Positions 18,814 to 28,881 are shown, counted from the first letter of the stretch. The stretch: DNA of 64,000 nucleotides from Polynucleobacter finlandensis (GCF_018881755.1 NZ_JACVPS010000002.1:186001-250000); one strand, 5' to 3'. Numbers and translations are program-made. Notes: generated from the sequence alone by a model not told the origin.

Positions 18814-20255
18814 CACCTTGTCTGAGTAGCTTTAAACGGATTTTAATTCAAGCCGTGCTTGCAAGCGCTATGTTGCTTGCTGGCGTTGCGGTTGCTCAAG
18901 ATTCTGCACGATCGAGTCCCGATAGCAAGATCCGCAACATTGATGGCGTGGCGGCTGTTGTTAATACGGGTTATGTGACCCGTAAAGAGATTGATGATCG
19001 TATTTTGGCCTTGCAGAAGCAGGGTACAAAACTTCCAGATCCTGTTGTGCTTCGTCAGACAATTATGGAGCGCCTCATCATTGAAAAAATTCAACTCCAA
19101 GATGCAGAACAGGAAGGTATTGTCGTTAGCAATAAAGAGTTAGATAAGATTATTGGCGACATAGCATCTAAAAATAAATTATCAGTTGCAGAGTTTAAGC
19201 AGAAGGTTATTGCCTCAGGAAGTACATTTGAGCGTTATAAAGAAATGTTACGCGATGACATCATCATTAGTCGTTTCCGCGAGCGCGAAGTTGAAGGCAA
19301 GATCAAAATTTCTGATGCTGAGATTGATAACTATATTGCTGATCGTACGCGTGCCATGACTGGAGGAGGGGCTCCTCGCTCCGCTCCCGCAGCTCCAGGA
19401 TCGCCAGAGGAAATTGATGTCGCCCAAATTTTTATCCCGGCTGACTCAAATGCTGGAGCTGGCGCTCAGGCAGATGCAAAGAAAAAAGCAGAAGCATTAT
19501 TGCGTGATGCCCGCGGCGATGTAGATTTCTTACAGCTTGGTGCCATGGCTGCGAAAGATGACCCAAAAATTAAGTTTCAAGAATTAGGCTACCGCACGCC
19601 AGATCGATTGCCACAGTTATTTTATGAAGCCATTAGGAATACGGGCGGCGGTCAAGTGGCTAATAGTGTGGTGAAAAGCCCCGCTGGCTATCATGTGCTC
19701 AAAGTATTGGATCGCCGCGCTTTGGCTGCTGGTGCTCCGCAACAGGCCGCCCCTCAAGAGGCCGCCTCAAATGCGCCACAAAATATTGCCATTACCCAGA
19801 CAATGTCCCGCCATATCTTGCTTCGTAATCGCCCAGGTTTGAATGATCAGGATGCAGAGCGACGCTTAGCCGGATACCGTGATCAGGTGCGCGCAAAGAC
19901 GGCTGACTTTGGCGAATTAGCCAAGAAATATTCAGAAGACGGTTCTGCAGCCAATGGTGGTAATTTAGGTTGGATGAGTCCAGGAGATTTGGTTCCTGAG
20001 TTTGAGCAGGCAATGAATCGCTTGCAAATCGGCGAAGTGAGCAATCCAGTGAAGTCTGAGTTTGGCTGGCATTTGATCCAAGTGCTTGAACGTCGAGATG
20101 CTCAGCTAACGGTTGATAAGCAAAAGGAATTTGCGCGTGCCGCTATTCGTGAGCGAAAGTTTGAGCAAGCCTATCAGGATTGGATTCGTCAGTTGCGAGA
20201 TACCGCAACGGTGAAGATTATCAATATAGATGATGCCGCAAGTAGCCCCCGTTAA
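18810..20255 (+). CDS. surA: Periplasmic chaperone / peptidyl-prolyl isomerase SurA
   Basis: Chaperone that escorts unfolded outer-membrane proteins, including LptD, across the periplasm. The 481-residue product has a signal peptide ending near AVAQD (about residue 30), a SurA N-terminal helical domain (about 40-175), and two parvulin domains. The second parvulin domain is canonical (SRHILLR, then GGNLGWMSPGDLVPEFE and SEFGWHLIQV). The first is more diverged and is preceded by an Ala/Pro-rich linker. It overlaps lptD by 4 bases and pdxA by 26, indicating translational coupling. Confidence 0.95.
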   Translation: MTPCLSSFKRILIQAVLASAMLLAGVAVAQDSARSSPDSKIRNIDGVAAVVNTGYVTRKEIDDRILALQKQGTKLPDPVVLRQTIMERLIIEKIQLQDAEQEGIVVSNKELDKIIGDIASKNKLSVAEFKQKVIASGSTFERYKEMLRDDIIISRFREREVEGKIKISDAEIDNYIADRTRAMTGGGAPRSAPAAPGSPEEIDVAQIFIPADSNAGAGAQADAKKKAEALLRDARGDVDFLQLGAMAAKDDPKIKFQELGYRTPDRLPQLFYEAIRNTGGGQVANSVVKSPAGYHVLKVLDRRALAAGAPQQAAPQEAASNAPQNIAITQTMSRHILLRNRPGLNDQDAERRLAGYRDQVRAKTADFGELAKKYSEDGSAANGGNLGWMSPGDLVPEFEQAMNRLQIGEVSNPVKSEFGWHLIQVLERRDAQLTVDKQKEFARAAIRERKFEQAYQDWIRQLRDTATVKIINIDDAASSPR

Positions 20256-21240
20256 TCTAGTCATTAGTTCTGGTGAACCCGCTGGCATTGGACCAGAGAT
20301 TAGCCTTGCGGCAGCTTGCACTTTCTTAAAAGAACAGCCTAATGCGCACATCACTGTGCTCGGCAACGCTACTTTATTGCAGACCCCTAAAAATATTGAT
20401 TCTGAAATATCAAAACGCTTAGAGATACAGTCTGTTGAAATTGCGGAGTCGGTTACTGCTGGAACCTTGAATCCAGCTAATGCGCAATATGTTCTTAATC
20501 TATTGAATGCTGCGGTGGCAGGTTGTTTGACTGGACGCTTTGATGCCATGATTACTGCACCATTGCAAAAGAGCATCATTAATGTTGCTGGCACCCCCTT
20601 CAGTGGCCATACAGAATACTTAGCTGAGGTTTGTAAGCTTGATCACGTAGTCATGATGTTGTGCGCGCTTTTGCCTGCTGGATTCATGGGTCTTAAAGCA
20701 CCCAGGGAATTACGAGTCGCCTTAGTCACCACTCACCTTCCTTTGAAAGATGTGCCATCAGCACTGACTCAAAAGAACATTCTAGAAACCATTCAGATCG
20801 TTCACCGTGATCTTCAGCATAAGTTTGGCATCTCTAACCCAGTGATTAGGGTGGCAGGACTCAACCCCCATGCTGGTGAATCGGGTTATTTAGGGCGCGA
20901 AGAGATTGAAATAATTTCACCTGCAATTCAATTGGCTCAAGGGGATGGCATTCAAGTTACTGGACCCTATCCTGGCGACACCATGTTTGAAGCAAATAGC
21001 TTGGAGCATGTAGATGCTTATATTGCGATGTATCACGATCAGGGCTTAGCCCCATTTAAATTTGTGACATTTGGTGGTGGCGTTAATGTGACCTTAGGAT
21101 TGCCGATCATTCGTACTTCAGTTGATCACGGCACAGCGCTGGATATTGCTGGAAAAGGGATTGCAGATCCCAGCAGCATGCTTGAAGCATTGCGCTTGGC
21201 CTATCAATTAGCAGTAAATAACAAAGTAAGCAACTCTTGA
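20230..21240 (+). CDS. pdxA: 4-hydroxythreonine-4-phosphate dehydrogenase
   Basis: NAD-dependent enzyme of pyridoxal 5'-phosphate synthesis, working with PdxJ. The 336-residue product shows SSGEPAGIGPEI at the N-terminus, metal-ligand histidines in SGHTEYLAE and MYHDQGLAPFK, and the LNPHAGESG and GTALDIAGKG motifs. Two tandem ATGs (20230 and 20233) are possible starts, both inside the end of surA. Its stop overlaps the rsmA TTG start. Confidence 0.95.
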   Translation: MMPQVAPVNLVISSGEPAGIGPEISLAAACTFLKEQPNAHITVLGNATLLQTPKNIDSEISKRLEIQSVEIAESVTAGTLNPANAQYVLNLLNAAVAGCLTGRFDAMITAPLQKSIINVAGTPFSGHTEYLAEVCKLDHVVMMLCALLPAGFMGLKAPRELRVALVTTHLPLKDVPSALTQKNILETIQIVHRDLQHKFGISNPVIRVAGLNPHAGESGYLGREEIEIISPAIQLAQGDGIQVTGPYPGDTMFEANSLEHVDAYIAMYHDQGLAPFKFVTFGGGVNVTLGLPIIRTSVDHGTALDIAGKGIADPSSMLEALRLAYQLAVNNKVSNS

Positions 21241-22016
21241 TACATCACGCACGTAAACGCTTTGGGCAAAACTTTTTGCAAGATGCTGGAATCATCTATT
21301 CCATCGTTGCGCTAATTAATCCCAGCACTGATGCGCATGTGATTGAGATTGGTCCCGGACTTGGCGCCCTGACAAAGCCTTTGTTAAGGAATTTGGATCA
21401 TCTGGATCTCCTAGAGATTGATCGAGATTTAGTGGCTTACTGGAACCAGCAAAACCTGACGGGATTGTCTGTTATTGAAGGTGATGCATTAAAGTTTGAT
21501 TTCATGTCCTGGGCTAAGAGTCGCCCAAAAAATAGTGGCTTGTGTAAGGTGGTAGGCAATTTGCCTTACAACATTTCTTCTCCACTCTTGTTTCATTTGG
21601 TGTCTGCAGCAGCAGTGATTGATGAGCAGGTATTTATGTTGCAAGCGGAAGTGGTTGAGCGCATGGTTGCTCCTGCAGGTAGCTCTGACTTCAGCCGTCT
21701 ATCAGTCATGCTGCAGGCTCGATATCATATGGAGCAGGTGCTTGAAGTTCCACCTGAAGCATTTGATCCACAGCCCAAGGTCAATTCTGCAGTAGTGAGG
21801 ATGATTCCTAGGGTAGATTTCAACCTAAATGATGCCCAGTGGGCTTCATTGGAAAGGGTAGTAGCAGCAGCTTTTTCTCAAAGAAGAAAAATGCTCCGCA
21901 CGAATCTACAACCTTTTGCTGAAAAATTACCTTTAACAGAGATTGAGCTGAAGTCTCGCGCTCAAGATATTTCTGTTGATCGGTATATCGAGTGGGCTAA
22001 AGCATTAGCTAAATAA
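21237..22016 (+). CDS. rsmA: 16S rRNA dimethyladenosine transferase RsmA (KsgA)
   Basis: Methylates two adjacent adenosines near the 3' end of 16S rRNA, a late 30S assembly checkpoint. The 259-residue product starts with KRFGQNFLQD. It has the SAM-binding motif VIEIGPGLGALT and the catalytic NLPYN motif, followed by a basic C-terminal domain with FSQRRKMLR. The start is a TTG that overlaps the pdxA stop as TTGA. No ATG lies before the conserved N-terminus, so TTG is the likely initiator. It is the last gene of the lptD operon. Confidence 0.94.
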   Translation: MIHHARKRFGQNFLQDAGIIYSIVALINPSTDAHVIEIGPGLGALTKPLLRNLDHLDLLEIDRDLVAYWNQQNLTGLSVIEGDALKFDFMSWAKSRPKNSGLCKVVGNLPYNISSPLLFHLVSAAAVIDEQVFMLQAEVVERMVAPAGSSDFSRLSVMLQARYHMEQVLEVPPEAFDPQPKVNSAVVRMIPRVDFNLNDAQWASLERVVAAAFSQRRKMLRTNLQPFAEKLPLTEIELKSRAQDISVDRYIEWAKALAK

Positions 22017-22020
22017 AACG

Positions 22021-22039
22021 TTGCCTCAGTATTGCCTCA
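22021..22039. repeat. Short direct repeat between convergent genes
   Basis: TTGCCTCA occurs twice, at 22021-22028 and 22032-22039, between the rsmA stop and the plsC stop. The second copy includes the plsC stop codon. It is probably incidental. Confidence 0.3.
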
Positions 22040-22774
22040 AGTCTTATAAGCATCTGGATCGATAACGCGCATTTCTGCTTCAATCCACTTTTCAACTTCT
22101 TGATGAAGTTGACCGCCTGTTTTACCGGCTGAGGCAATTGCAGGTCCAATCGAAAAAATCACCGTTCCAGGCTGCTTTAGAAAGCTATTCTTAGGCCAGC
22201 AACGCCCTGCGTTATGGGCAATGGGAATGACCATTGCATCAGTAGCGCTTGCAAGTCTAGCCCCGCCTTTACTGTAAGGCTTATAGGATCCAGTTGGCAT
22301 TCTGGTGCCCTCTGGAAACAACATGATCCATTTGCCTTCAGCAAGACGCTTACGACCTTGGCTCGCTACTGAGAGTGCGGCAGTTTCTTTGCTGGCACGA
22401 TTGATATGAATCATTTTCAGTAATGCCAATGCCCAGCCAAAAAATGGAATCCAAAGAAGTTCACGCTTAAAGACAAAACAGAGTTGCTTTGGAAGGAGTG
22501 CGATGTAGGCGATTGTTTCGTAGGCTGATTGATGCTTACTGAGTACTACGACCGGTTGATCCAGTACTGCGTACATATTCTCCATCCCACGGATCTCATA
22601 ATGAATTCCACACAGCGGCTGCAATAACCAGATGACCACTTTGTTCCAGAGGCCAATAAAGCGGTAGCGATTTTCAGGATTCAGGAATGGAAAAGCTAGC
22701 AGACAAAGAATTGACCAGATCGGCGTGAAGACCAGTAAAAATAAGGTGAAGAGAGCTGAGCGTAAAAAGATCAT
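22037..22774 (-). CDS. plsC: 1-acyl-sn-glycerol-3-phosphate acyltransferase
   Basis: Membrane-bound acyltransferase that makes phosphatidic acid from lysophosphatidic acid. The 245-residue product has an N-terminal hydrophobic helix pair. Its catalytic block I reads KHQSAYE, an HX4E form instead of the textbook HX4D. Block III is FPEGTR. The HX4E form recurs, to my knowledge, in other Burkholderiales PlsC proteins, so I still read it as active. The start lies 3 bases after the gmhB stop, at the end of the miaB-to-plsC operon. Confidence 0.88.
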   Translation of the reverse strand: MIFLRSALFTLFLLVFTPIWSILCLLAFPFLNPENRYRFIGLWNKVVIWLLQPLCGIHYEIRGMENMYAVLDQPVVVLSKHQSAYETIAYIALLPKQLCFVFKRELLWIPFFGWALALLKMIHINRASKETAALSVASQGRKRLAEGKWIMLFPEGTRMPTGSYKPYSKGGARLASATDAMVIPIAHNAGRCWPKNSFLKQPGTVIFSIGPAIASAGKTGGQLHQEVEKWIEAEMRVIDPDAYKT

Positions 22775-22777
22775 TTT

Positions 22778-23350
22778 CTAAACTTTCTCTTTTAAAAGGC
22801 TAGTGGCAAACGCAAGCAAATCTTCATGAATTTCAGTGCCATCCGGAAGCTCGCCCTTAGCTAAAGTTTGCTTACCTTTGCCGGTCAAGACTAAATGTGG
22901 CGAGGCGCCTAGGACGATGCCGGCCTGTAAATCTCTCAAGGAGTCCCCTACGATAGGCACTCCCTCAAGCGGGTTCTTACTATGATTTTTCTTGTAGCGA
23001 AGGGCGATTTCTTTCATGAGCCCGGGCAATGGTTTGCGGCAATCACATGCATTGGCATCCACATGAGGGCAGAAGAAAATACTGTCAATGCGGCCACCAA
23101 GTGGTTTGAGTAATGCATCCATCTTGCTATGCATGGCGTGCAGGTCGTTGATATTGAAATAACCTCTTGCTAGACCTGATTGATTGGTGGCAATGGCTAT
23201 TTGATAGCCGGCTTGATTGAGTAAGGCGATAGCTTCAAGGCTGCCTGGAAGTGGAACCCACTCTTCGCTCGACTTCACATAGTCGTCTCTGTCTTCATTG
23301 ATCACGCCATCGCGATCGAGGATGATTAATTTAGAGGAGCTGGTGCTCAT
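22778..23350 (-). CDS. gmhB: D-glycero-beta-D-manno-heptose-1,7-bisphosphate 7-phosphatase
   Basis: HAD-family phosphatase in the ADP-heptose pathway for the LPS inner core. The 190-residue product has the nucleophile motif ILDRDGVINED near the N-terminus, ATNQSG, a zinc-binding loop CPHVDANACDCRKP, and the VGDSLRDLQAG acidic motif, all typical of GmhB. It overlaps the glyS stop as ATGA. The heptosyltransferase gene waaF in this window supports heptose LPS. Confidence 0.93.
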   Translation of the reverse strand: MSTSSSKLIILDRDGVINEDRDDYVKSSEEWVPLPGSLEAIALLNQAGYQIAIATNQSGLARGYFNINDLHAMHSKMDALLKPLGGRIDSIFFCPHVDANACDCRKPLPGLMKEIALRYKKNHSKNPLEGVPIVGDSLRDLQAGIVLGASPHLVLTGKGKQTLAKGELPDGTEIHEDLLAFATSLLKEKV

Positions 23351-25500
23351 GCCAATTTGCCGAGGTCGGCAATGAGATTCATTTTCTGGTGAAGTTGTTG
23401 CAAGAGCGCTAAGCGGTTATCACGTAACTCAGGATTTGGATCCATCACCATGACATCTGCAAAGAATTGATCAATAGGTTGACTCAAGGCTACAAGAGCC
23501 TTTAAGAGTTCAACAAATTGGCCTTGTTCGTAGGCTTCATTGAGTTTTGGAATAATGCTTTCCAAGGCCTGAAATAGGGCGGTCTCAGCAGGAATTTGTA
23601 ATAACTTATTGGAGCAAGTCGCTGGAATCGCGGTAGTGGTTTTCTTGAGGATGTTGCTGATCCGCTTATTGGCGGCAGCAAGTTGAGTTGCTTGCTCAAG
23701 GGCGTTAAATTCTCGTAAAGCAGTCAAGCGGCCGATGAGGTCATTTAACTGTGCGGGCGATTGGCTGAGAACAGCATCTATCTCTGCGCTGGTAAATGGC
23801 TTACCAGCTACCGACTGGTCGCGTAAGTAGGCGCGGAGACGATCAATGATGAAGGCATAAATATCTTCAGCCTTAGCCTTTTCTTGCACGTCCTTTTGAG
23901 TAAATTGAGCGCGGGCTAATGTAATAAGGTCGGGCAGACTCAATGGCAGATTTTTTTCCAAAAGCAAACGGCAGATGCCTAAAGCATGACGACGCAATGC
24001 ATAAGGGTCTTTATCGCCAGTAGGAGCAAGGCCAACACCCCAAATACCTACCAAAGTTTCTAATTTGTCAGCAATGGCCAGGATGGTGCCAGTCTGAGTT
24101 TGCGGTAAGACATCGCCAGCAAAGCGTGGCATGTAGTGTTCGCTACAGGCTGCAGCCACTTCAGGATTTTCACCGTCATGTGTAGCGTAGTAGCGACCCA
24201 TAATGCCCTGCAACTCTGGAAACTCACCAACCATGTCAGTGAGCAAGTCAGTCTTGGCAATTTCGGCGGCACGACCAGCAAACTCCATGTTTGCTTCGAT
24301 GCCTTTGTTTTTTAATTCTTTTGCAATGCCAGTAGCAATTGCAGCAACGCGCTGAGTGCGCTCAAGTTGATTGCCTAGTTGGTTGTGGTAGACCACCTTA
24401 CCCAGGTCGGCAACGCGAGATCCTAAGGGACGCTTTTGATCTTGTTGGAAGAAGAAGCGCGCATCTGAGAGGCGTGGGCGCACAACGCGCTCATTGCCTG
24501 AGATGATAGCTTCAGGCTTATTCGTTTCAATATTAGAAACAATCAGAAAACGGTTGCGTAACTTGCCTTGCTGATCAGTCAAAGCAAAATATTTTTGATT
24601 CGTTTGCATTGTCAGAATTAAGCACTCTTGTGGCACTTCTAAGAACTCTTGATCAAAATGGCACTCGTAAATGGCTGGCCACTCAACGAGCGCAGTCACC
24701 TCATCGAGTAGGCTGTCCGGCATCAAGACGGAATCATCGCCAGCCGCTTTTAATAGCGCAGCTTCGATATGTTCTCGGCGCTTGTTAAAGCTAGGCATGA
24801 CTTTAGCCTGGCTCTGTAGCGTTGTTTCGTATTGATCTGCTGACGTAATTGAAATCACGCCAGGCGCTAAGAAGCGATGACCATCAGTTTGATTACCAGC
24901 ATGAATGCCTAGCGCACTGATTGCTAAAGGCGTAGTACCGTGAAGCGCAATGATCTTGTGGGCTGGGCGGGCAAATTCAACATCGGCTAATTGACCATTC
25001 TTCTGCAATACTTGGTAATGCATCATTTTGGCAATTGGCAACTTGCTCAATGTGCTCTCGAGTGCCACTTGAGCCGTTTTCTCAAGTGCCGCACCTCTCG
25101 CAATCACATTTAAATACAAAGCTTCATTTTTACCTTCGCCCGATTTTTCTAAAGTGGAAATATCGAGATCTGCATAGCCAAGTGCGCCCAATTTCTTTAG
25201 AAGGGGTGCGGTAGCTTTGCCTTCAGCATCAAATGCAATACTCGTCGGTAATAATTTTTCTCGTACTGGATAGTCAGGAGCTTGACCCATGACATCCGTC
25301 ACATGCACTGCTAAGCGGCGGGGTGTTGCATAGCCAATCGCTTTAGAGTCAGCACTTAATAGGCCCGCAGCTTTTAATGTGTTAAAGATGCCGTCGCTAA
25401 ATGCATCCCCGAGGCGACGTAATGACTTCGGTGGAAGTTCTTCTGTAAATAATTCAATCAACAAGTCAGCTGATTGAGGGGACATATTGGATGTGCTCAT
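23347..25500 (-). CDS. glyS: Glycine--tRNA ligase, beta subunit
   Basis: Beta subunit of the bacterial alpha2-beta2 glycyl-tRNA synthetase, which recognises tRNA-Gly. About 717 residues from the ATG at 25500, beginning MSTSN and soon reaching LLIELFTEELPPKSL, the conserved N-terminus. An in-frame extension to 25617 would run into glyQ and is rejected. The HD-like and DALR anticodon-binding regions occupy the C-terminal third. It lies 16 bases after glyQ and overlaps gmhB by 4. Confidence 0.96.
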   Translation of the reverse strand: MSTSNMSPQSADLLIELFTEELPPKSLRRLGDAFSDGIFNTLKAAGLLSADSKAIGYATPRRLAVHVTDVMGQAPDYPVREKLLPTSIAFDAEGKATAPLLKKLGALGYADLDISTLEKSGEGKNEALYLNVIARGAALEKTAQVALESTLSKLPIAKMMHYQVLQKNGQLADVEFARPAHKIIALHGTTPLAISALGIHAGNQTDGHRFLAPGVISITSADQYETTLQSQAKVMPSFNKRREHIEAALLKAAGDDSVLMPDSLLDEVTALVEWPAIYECHFDQEFLEVPQECLILTMQTNQKYFALTDQQGKLRNRFLIVSNIETNKPEAIISGNERVVRPRLSDARFFFQQDQKRPLGSRVADLGKVVYHNQLGNQLERTQRVAAIATGIAKELKNKGIEANMEFAGRAAEIAKTDLLTDMVGEFPELQGIMGRYYATHDGENPEVAAACSEHYMPRFAGDVLPQTQTGTILAIADKLETLVGIWGVGLAPTGDKDPYALRRHALGICRLLLEKNLPLSLPDLITLARAQFTQKDVQEKAKAEDIYAFIIDRLRAYLRDQSVAGKPFTSAEIDAVLSQSPAQLNDLIGRLTALREFNALEQATQLAAANKRISNILKKTTTAIPATCSNKLLQIPAETALFQALESIIPKLNEAYEQGQFVELLKALVALSQPIDQFFADVMVMDPNPELRDNRLALLQQLHQKMNLIADLGKLA

Positions 25501-25516
25501 AAATAGATTGGAGTAC

Positions 25517-26401
25517 TTATGCTTTAGCTTGACGCTGGCACATTGGGAAACCCAGCTTTTCTCTAGACTCAAAGTAAGCTTGAGCAACTGCGCGCGAAAG
25601 ATTGCGAATGCGACCAATGTAGGCAGCGCGCTCGGTTACTGAGATTGCGCCACGGGCATCTAACAAATTAAATGTATGAGCGGCCTTAAGGACCATTTCA
25701 TAGGCGGGTAAGGCAAGCGGTACTTCCATTAAACGTTTTGCTTCACTCTCAAAATTTGAAAAGTTAGCAAACAACAAATCGGTGTTGGAGTGTTCAAAGT
25801 TGTAGCAAGACTGTTCCACTTCATTCTGGTGATAGACATCACCATAAGAAATACCATTAGCCCACACTAAGTCATAAACGTTGGAGCAATTTTGAATGTA
25901 CATTGCCAGACGTTCAATACCGTAAGTGATTTCGCCCAGTACGGGTTTGCAGTCTAGGCCGCCAACTTGTTGAAAGTAGGTGAACTGCGTGACTTCCATG
26001 CCGTTGAGCCAAACTTCCCAGCCAAGACCCCAAGCTCCCAAGGTTGGATTTTCCCAATCGTCTTCTACAAAACGTACGTCGTTTTCTGCAAGGTCTAGAC
26101 CGAGGGCTGCAAGAGAGCCCAGATATAGCTCGAGAATATTTTCTGGAGCGGGCTTTAAAACAACCTGATATTGGTAGTAGTGTTGAAGACGGTTTGGGTT
26201 CTCGCCATAGCGACCATCTTTAGGTCTGCGTGAAGGCTGAACGTAGGCCGCTTTCCAAGGCTCTGGACCAATGGCGCGCAAGAAGGTAGCCGTATGAGAG
26301 GTGCCCGCACCGACCTCGAGGTCGATAGGCTGCAATAGGGCGCAACCTTGTTGGTCCCAGTAATCTTGGAGTTTGAGAATGATTTGCTGAAAAGTAAGCA
26401 T
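25517..26401 (-). CDS. glyQ: Glycine--tRNA ligase, alpha subunit
   Basis: Alpha subunit carrying the class II catalytic core that activates glycine. The 294-residue product shows the family-specific [20 protein letters not shown] start, [19 protein letters not shown] (motif 2 area) and the [20 protein letters not shown] block. Length is normal. It lies between lnt and glyS on the same strand, the usual Burkholderiales order. Confidence 0.97.
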   Translation of the reverse strand: MLTFQQIILKLQDYWDQQGCALLQPIDLEVGAGTSHTATFLRAIGPEPWKAAYVQPSRRPKDGRYGENPNRLQHYYQYQVVLKPAPENILELYLGSLAALGLDLAENDVRFVEDDWENPTLGAWGLGWEVWLNGMEVTQFTYFQQVGGLDCKPVLGEITYGIERLAMYIQNCSNVYDLVWANGISYGDVYHQNEVEQSCYNFEHSNTDLLFANFSNFESEAKRLMEVPLALPAYEMVLKAAHTFNLLDARGAISVTERAAYIGRIRNLSRAVAQAYFESREKLGFPMCQRQAKA

Positions 26402-26450
26402 GATTAACCTAGCTAAGCCGTTGATTTTACATGGCTAAGCCGGCTAAGGA

Positions 26451-27974
26451 CTAAAACCGTTTTTGCCTAATGAGACCTAAGATGAGCAGAAGGCAGGAAA
26501 TACTCAAAATCGGAGTGTTTCCCCAAGCAACGTAAGGTGTTTTTCCTGAATACGCTTGCACCTTGGCGGTTAATGTACCTTGTGTAAATTCAGGGAGTTG
26601 TGCGAGCACTTTGCCATCAGGCCCTAATACAGCAGTAATGCCAGTATTCGTGGCTCGCAGGGCTGGCAGGCCGGTTTCTAGAGAGCGCAATTGCGAGAGT
26701 CTTAGCTGTTGAGCAGGCGCCTGAGAAGCGCCAAACCAAGCCAAATTGGTAATGTTGATCATCAGGTTTGCTGGTTTATTGCTTTCACGAAGTCTTGAAG
26801 CTAACTCACTCCCGAAGACGTCTTCATAGCAAATAGTAATCGCCGCATAAATGGGATCTTGCCCAGATCTTGTGATTGGAAAAAATGCTTGATCTGTTGC
26901 GCCACGTGCAAAATCGCTCAGCGGGACGCTAAAAGCTTTAATGAACCAATGAAATCCAGGAGGAATAAATTCTCCAAAAGGTACTAAGTGGGATTTATCG
27001 TATTGATAAGTGGGCGCATTTGGGCCGATGCCTAAAGCCCTATTTGAAAACTCTCTACCATCTGGAGGATTTTGGCGTCTGCCAATGATGCCAAATAACA
27101 AGGTGCTTTGACTCTGATTGGAAAAAACTTGCAAGCTATCTAAGAGGCCGCTCGGTAAATTGGTTTCTGGCCAAGAAAAGGCAGTCTCAGGACTAACAAT
27201 CAGATCCGCATGGGACGATTTCATTGCCTGGTCATAAAACTGTATTTGTCTAAATACGCCATCAGGATTAAAGATTAAGCTTTGAGCAAAATTTCCTTGA
27301 ATGAGTTCTACGCTAAGTGGTTCGCCCTGTGGTTTTGTGAACTGCCACCAAGAAAACGCTGGCATAAGAAGGAAGATGCAGAGGAGTGAAATTCCACCAA
27401 CTCGTACTTGCTTTCTGAGTATGTAAAGTTGCCATGAGGCCCACACAACCAAAAACGTACAGGCCAATCCTCCTAAGTAAGGAGCAACTGCGCCAAATGG
27501 ACCGTTCACTTGTGATTCAGCTAGGCCCATCCAAGGAAATCCCGTCAGCACCCAACTCCTCAACCACTCAACGAGCACCCAGTTAGCTGCTAGCAGCAGG
27601 CCTGATATAGGACTATCTTTGAAGATCCGTATTGACAGACTTGCCAAAGAAAAAAATAAAGCCATGCCCCCGGCCAGCAAAAATACTGCTGCTACTGATA
27701 GTAGCCAGTACATGCCTCCAATGTCGTGAAGGCTGATATAGATCCACCACAGACCCAGAACAAAGTAGCCAAGTCCGAAAGACATGCTGGCTACAAAATA
27801 ATGTTTGAAAGCTTGCTGATTTGATTTGTGCAGCTGCCACCAAATCAAAGTCAGCAATGGAATTTGAATCCAGCCGCCAAAAGGCAGTTCAGCTGCTCCG
27901 GCTAATATTGCACCAAGCACGAAGAGTGCAAGTAGTTGAATGCGATTGCGAACCTTCGGCAATTGCCAATCCAT
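26451..27974 (-). CDS. lnt: Apolipoprotein N-acyltransferase
   Basis: Inner-membrane enzyme that adds the third acyl chain to lipoproteins. About 507 residues: several N-terminal membrane helices (roughly residues 10-200), a periplasmic nitrilase-type domain, and a final helix. The Glu-Lys-Cys catalytic triad is visible in SPETAFSW, YDKSHLVPFGE and ICYEDVFG. I use the ATG at 27974. A TTG at 27989 overlapping the corC stop as TTGA is an equally possible start and adds five residues. Confidence 0.93.
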   Translation of the reverse strand: MDWQLPKVRNRIQLLALFVLGAILAGAAELPFGGWIQIPLLTLIWWQLHKSNQQAFKHYFVASMSFGLGYFVLGLWWIYISLHDIGGMYWLLSVAAVFLLAGGMALFFSLASLSIRIFKDSPISGLLLAANWVLVEWLRSWVLTGFPWMGLAESQVNGPFGAVAPYLGGLACTFLVVWASWQLYILRKQVRVGGISLLCIFLLMPAFSWWQFTKPQGEPLSVELIQGNFAQSLIFNPDGVFRQIQFYDQAMKSSHADLIVSPETAFSWPETNLPSGLLDSLQVFSNQSQSTLLFGIIGRRQNPPDGREFSNRALGIGPNAPTYQYDKSHLVPFGEFIPPGFHWFIKAFSVPLSDFARGATDQAFFPITRSGQDPIYAAITICYEDVFGSELASRLRESNKPANLMINITNLAWFGASQAPAQQLRLSQLRSLETGLPALRATNTGITAVLGPDGKVLAQLPEFTQGTLTAKVQAYSGKTPYVAWGNTPILSISCLLLILGLIRQKRF

Positions 27975-27985
27975 CAAAGCTATTC

Positions 27986-28825
27986 TCAATCAGTTTTCTT
28001 GGGGAGTTGACGCGCTAGCAGAATGTGAATTTGTCTTGGGTCAGCGCGCTGCACTTCAAACTCAACGCTACCAATTTGAACTCGTTCACCCATCTTCGGA
28101 ACTCTGCCTAGATGTTGAATGACTAAACCTGCAACAGTTTCAATATTCTCATCTGCGAAGTGCGTGCCTAGGGTTTCATTGAATTGTTCAAGTTCAGTAA
28201 TGCCTTTCACTCGGATGTCACCATTATCGAGAGAGATGATGTTGTCAGCCTCCTCATCAATATCATGCTCATCTTCAATATCACCCACAATTTGCTCAAG
28301 GACATCTTCAATGGTGATAATTCCAGCAACGCCACTATATTCATCTACGACAATAGCCAGATGATTGCGATTGTCTTTAAAGTCGCGCAGTAAAACACTT
28401 AAGCGCTTAGATTCTGGAATAAAGACTGCTGGACGTAACCAATCGCGCACTTGAAAGTCATCTTCCGTCGAGTGACGCAGTAAATCTTTCGCCAAGAGGA
28501 TGCCAATGACATTGTCTTTGCTACCCTCGAATACGGGAAATCGTGAGTGTGCTGCGGTAATGACGCTTTTGATAATTGCTGAAAGCGATAGATTGATATC
28601 GATCCAGTCAATTTGTGCGCGTGGGACCAAGATGTCCCGGGCACTCAGTTGCCCAACCTGAAATACTCCTTCAATCATTGAAAGGGCATCGGCATCAATC
28701 AAGCCTTCGCTTTGAGCTTCTCTGAGCGTTTCAATCAGCTCTTGACGTCGTTCGGTAGGGCTATTGGGCTGAGGCGTTAAAAACTCAGCCAGTCGTTCTA
28801 ATACGGATTTAGTGGGGTCGGACAT
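27986..28825 (-). CDS. corC: CorC-type CBS-domain protein (HlyC/CorC family)
   Basis: A 279-residue soluble protein with two CBS domains (about residues 65-190, with VPRAQIDWI and VVDEYSGVAGIITIEDVLE) and a C-terminal CorC_HlyC domain (about 200-275). E. coli CorC is linked to magnesium/cobalt resistance and its operon partners YbeY and Lnt are the same as here. The exact role is not settled. It is located between ybeY and lnt. Confidence 0.9.
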   Translation of the reverse strand: MSDPTKSVLERLAEFLTPQPNSPTERRQELIETLREAQSEGLIDADALSMIEGVFQVGQLSARDILVPRAQIDWIDINLSLSAIIKSVITAAHSRFPVFEGSKDNVIGILLAKDLLRHSTEDDFQVRDWLRPAVFIPESKRLSVLLRDFKDNRNHLAIVVDEYSGVAGIITIEDVLEQIVGDIEDEHDIDEEADNIISLDNGDIRVKGITELEQFNETLGTHFADENIETVAGLVIQHLGRVPKMGERVQIGSVEFEVQRADPRQIHILLARQLPKKTD

Positions 28826-28881
28826 GGTTACAAGAATAGCGTAGAAATAAGTAAATTCAGGTATTGAGCAAGAAAAGGGTT

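Noticed and set aside
22778..23350. MupP, the missing MurNAc-6-phosphate phosphatase
   Set aside because: The zinc-binding Cys/His loop and length match GmhB of heptose synthesis rather than MupP.
25501..25617. Extension of glyS into glyQ
   Set aside because: It would overlap the glyQ coding end by about 100 bases; the ATG at 25500 gives the conserved start.
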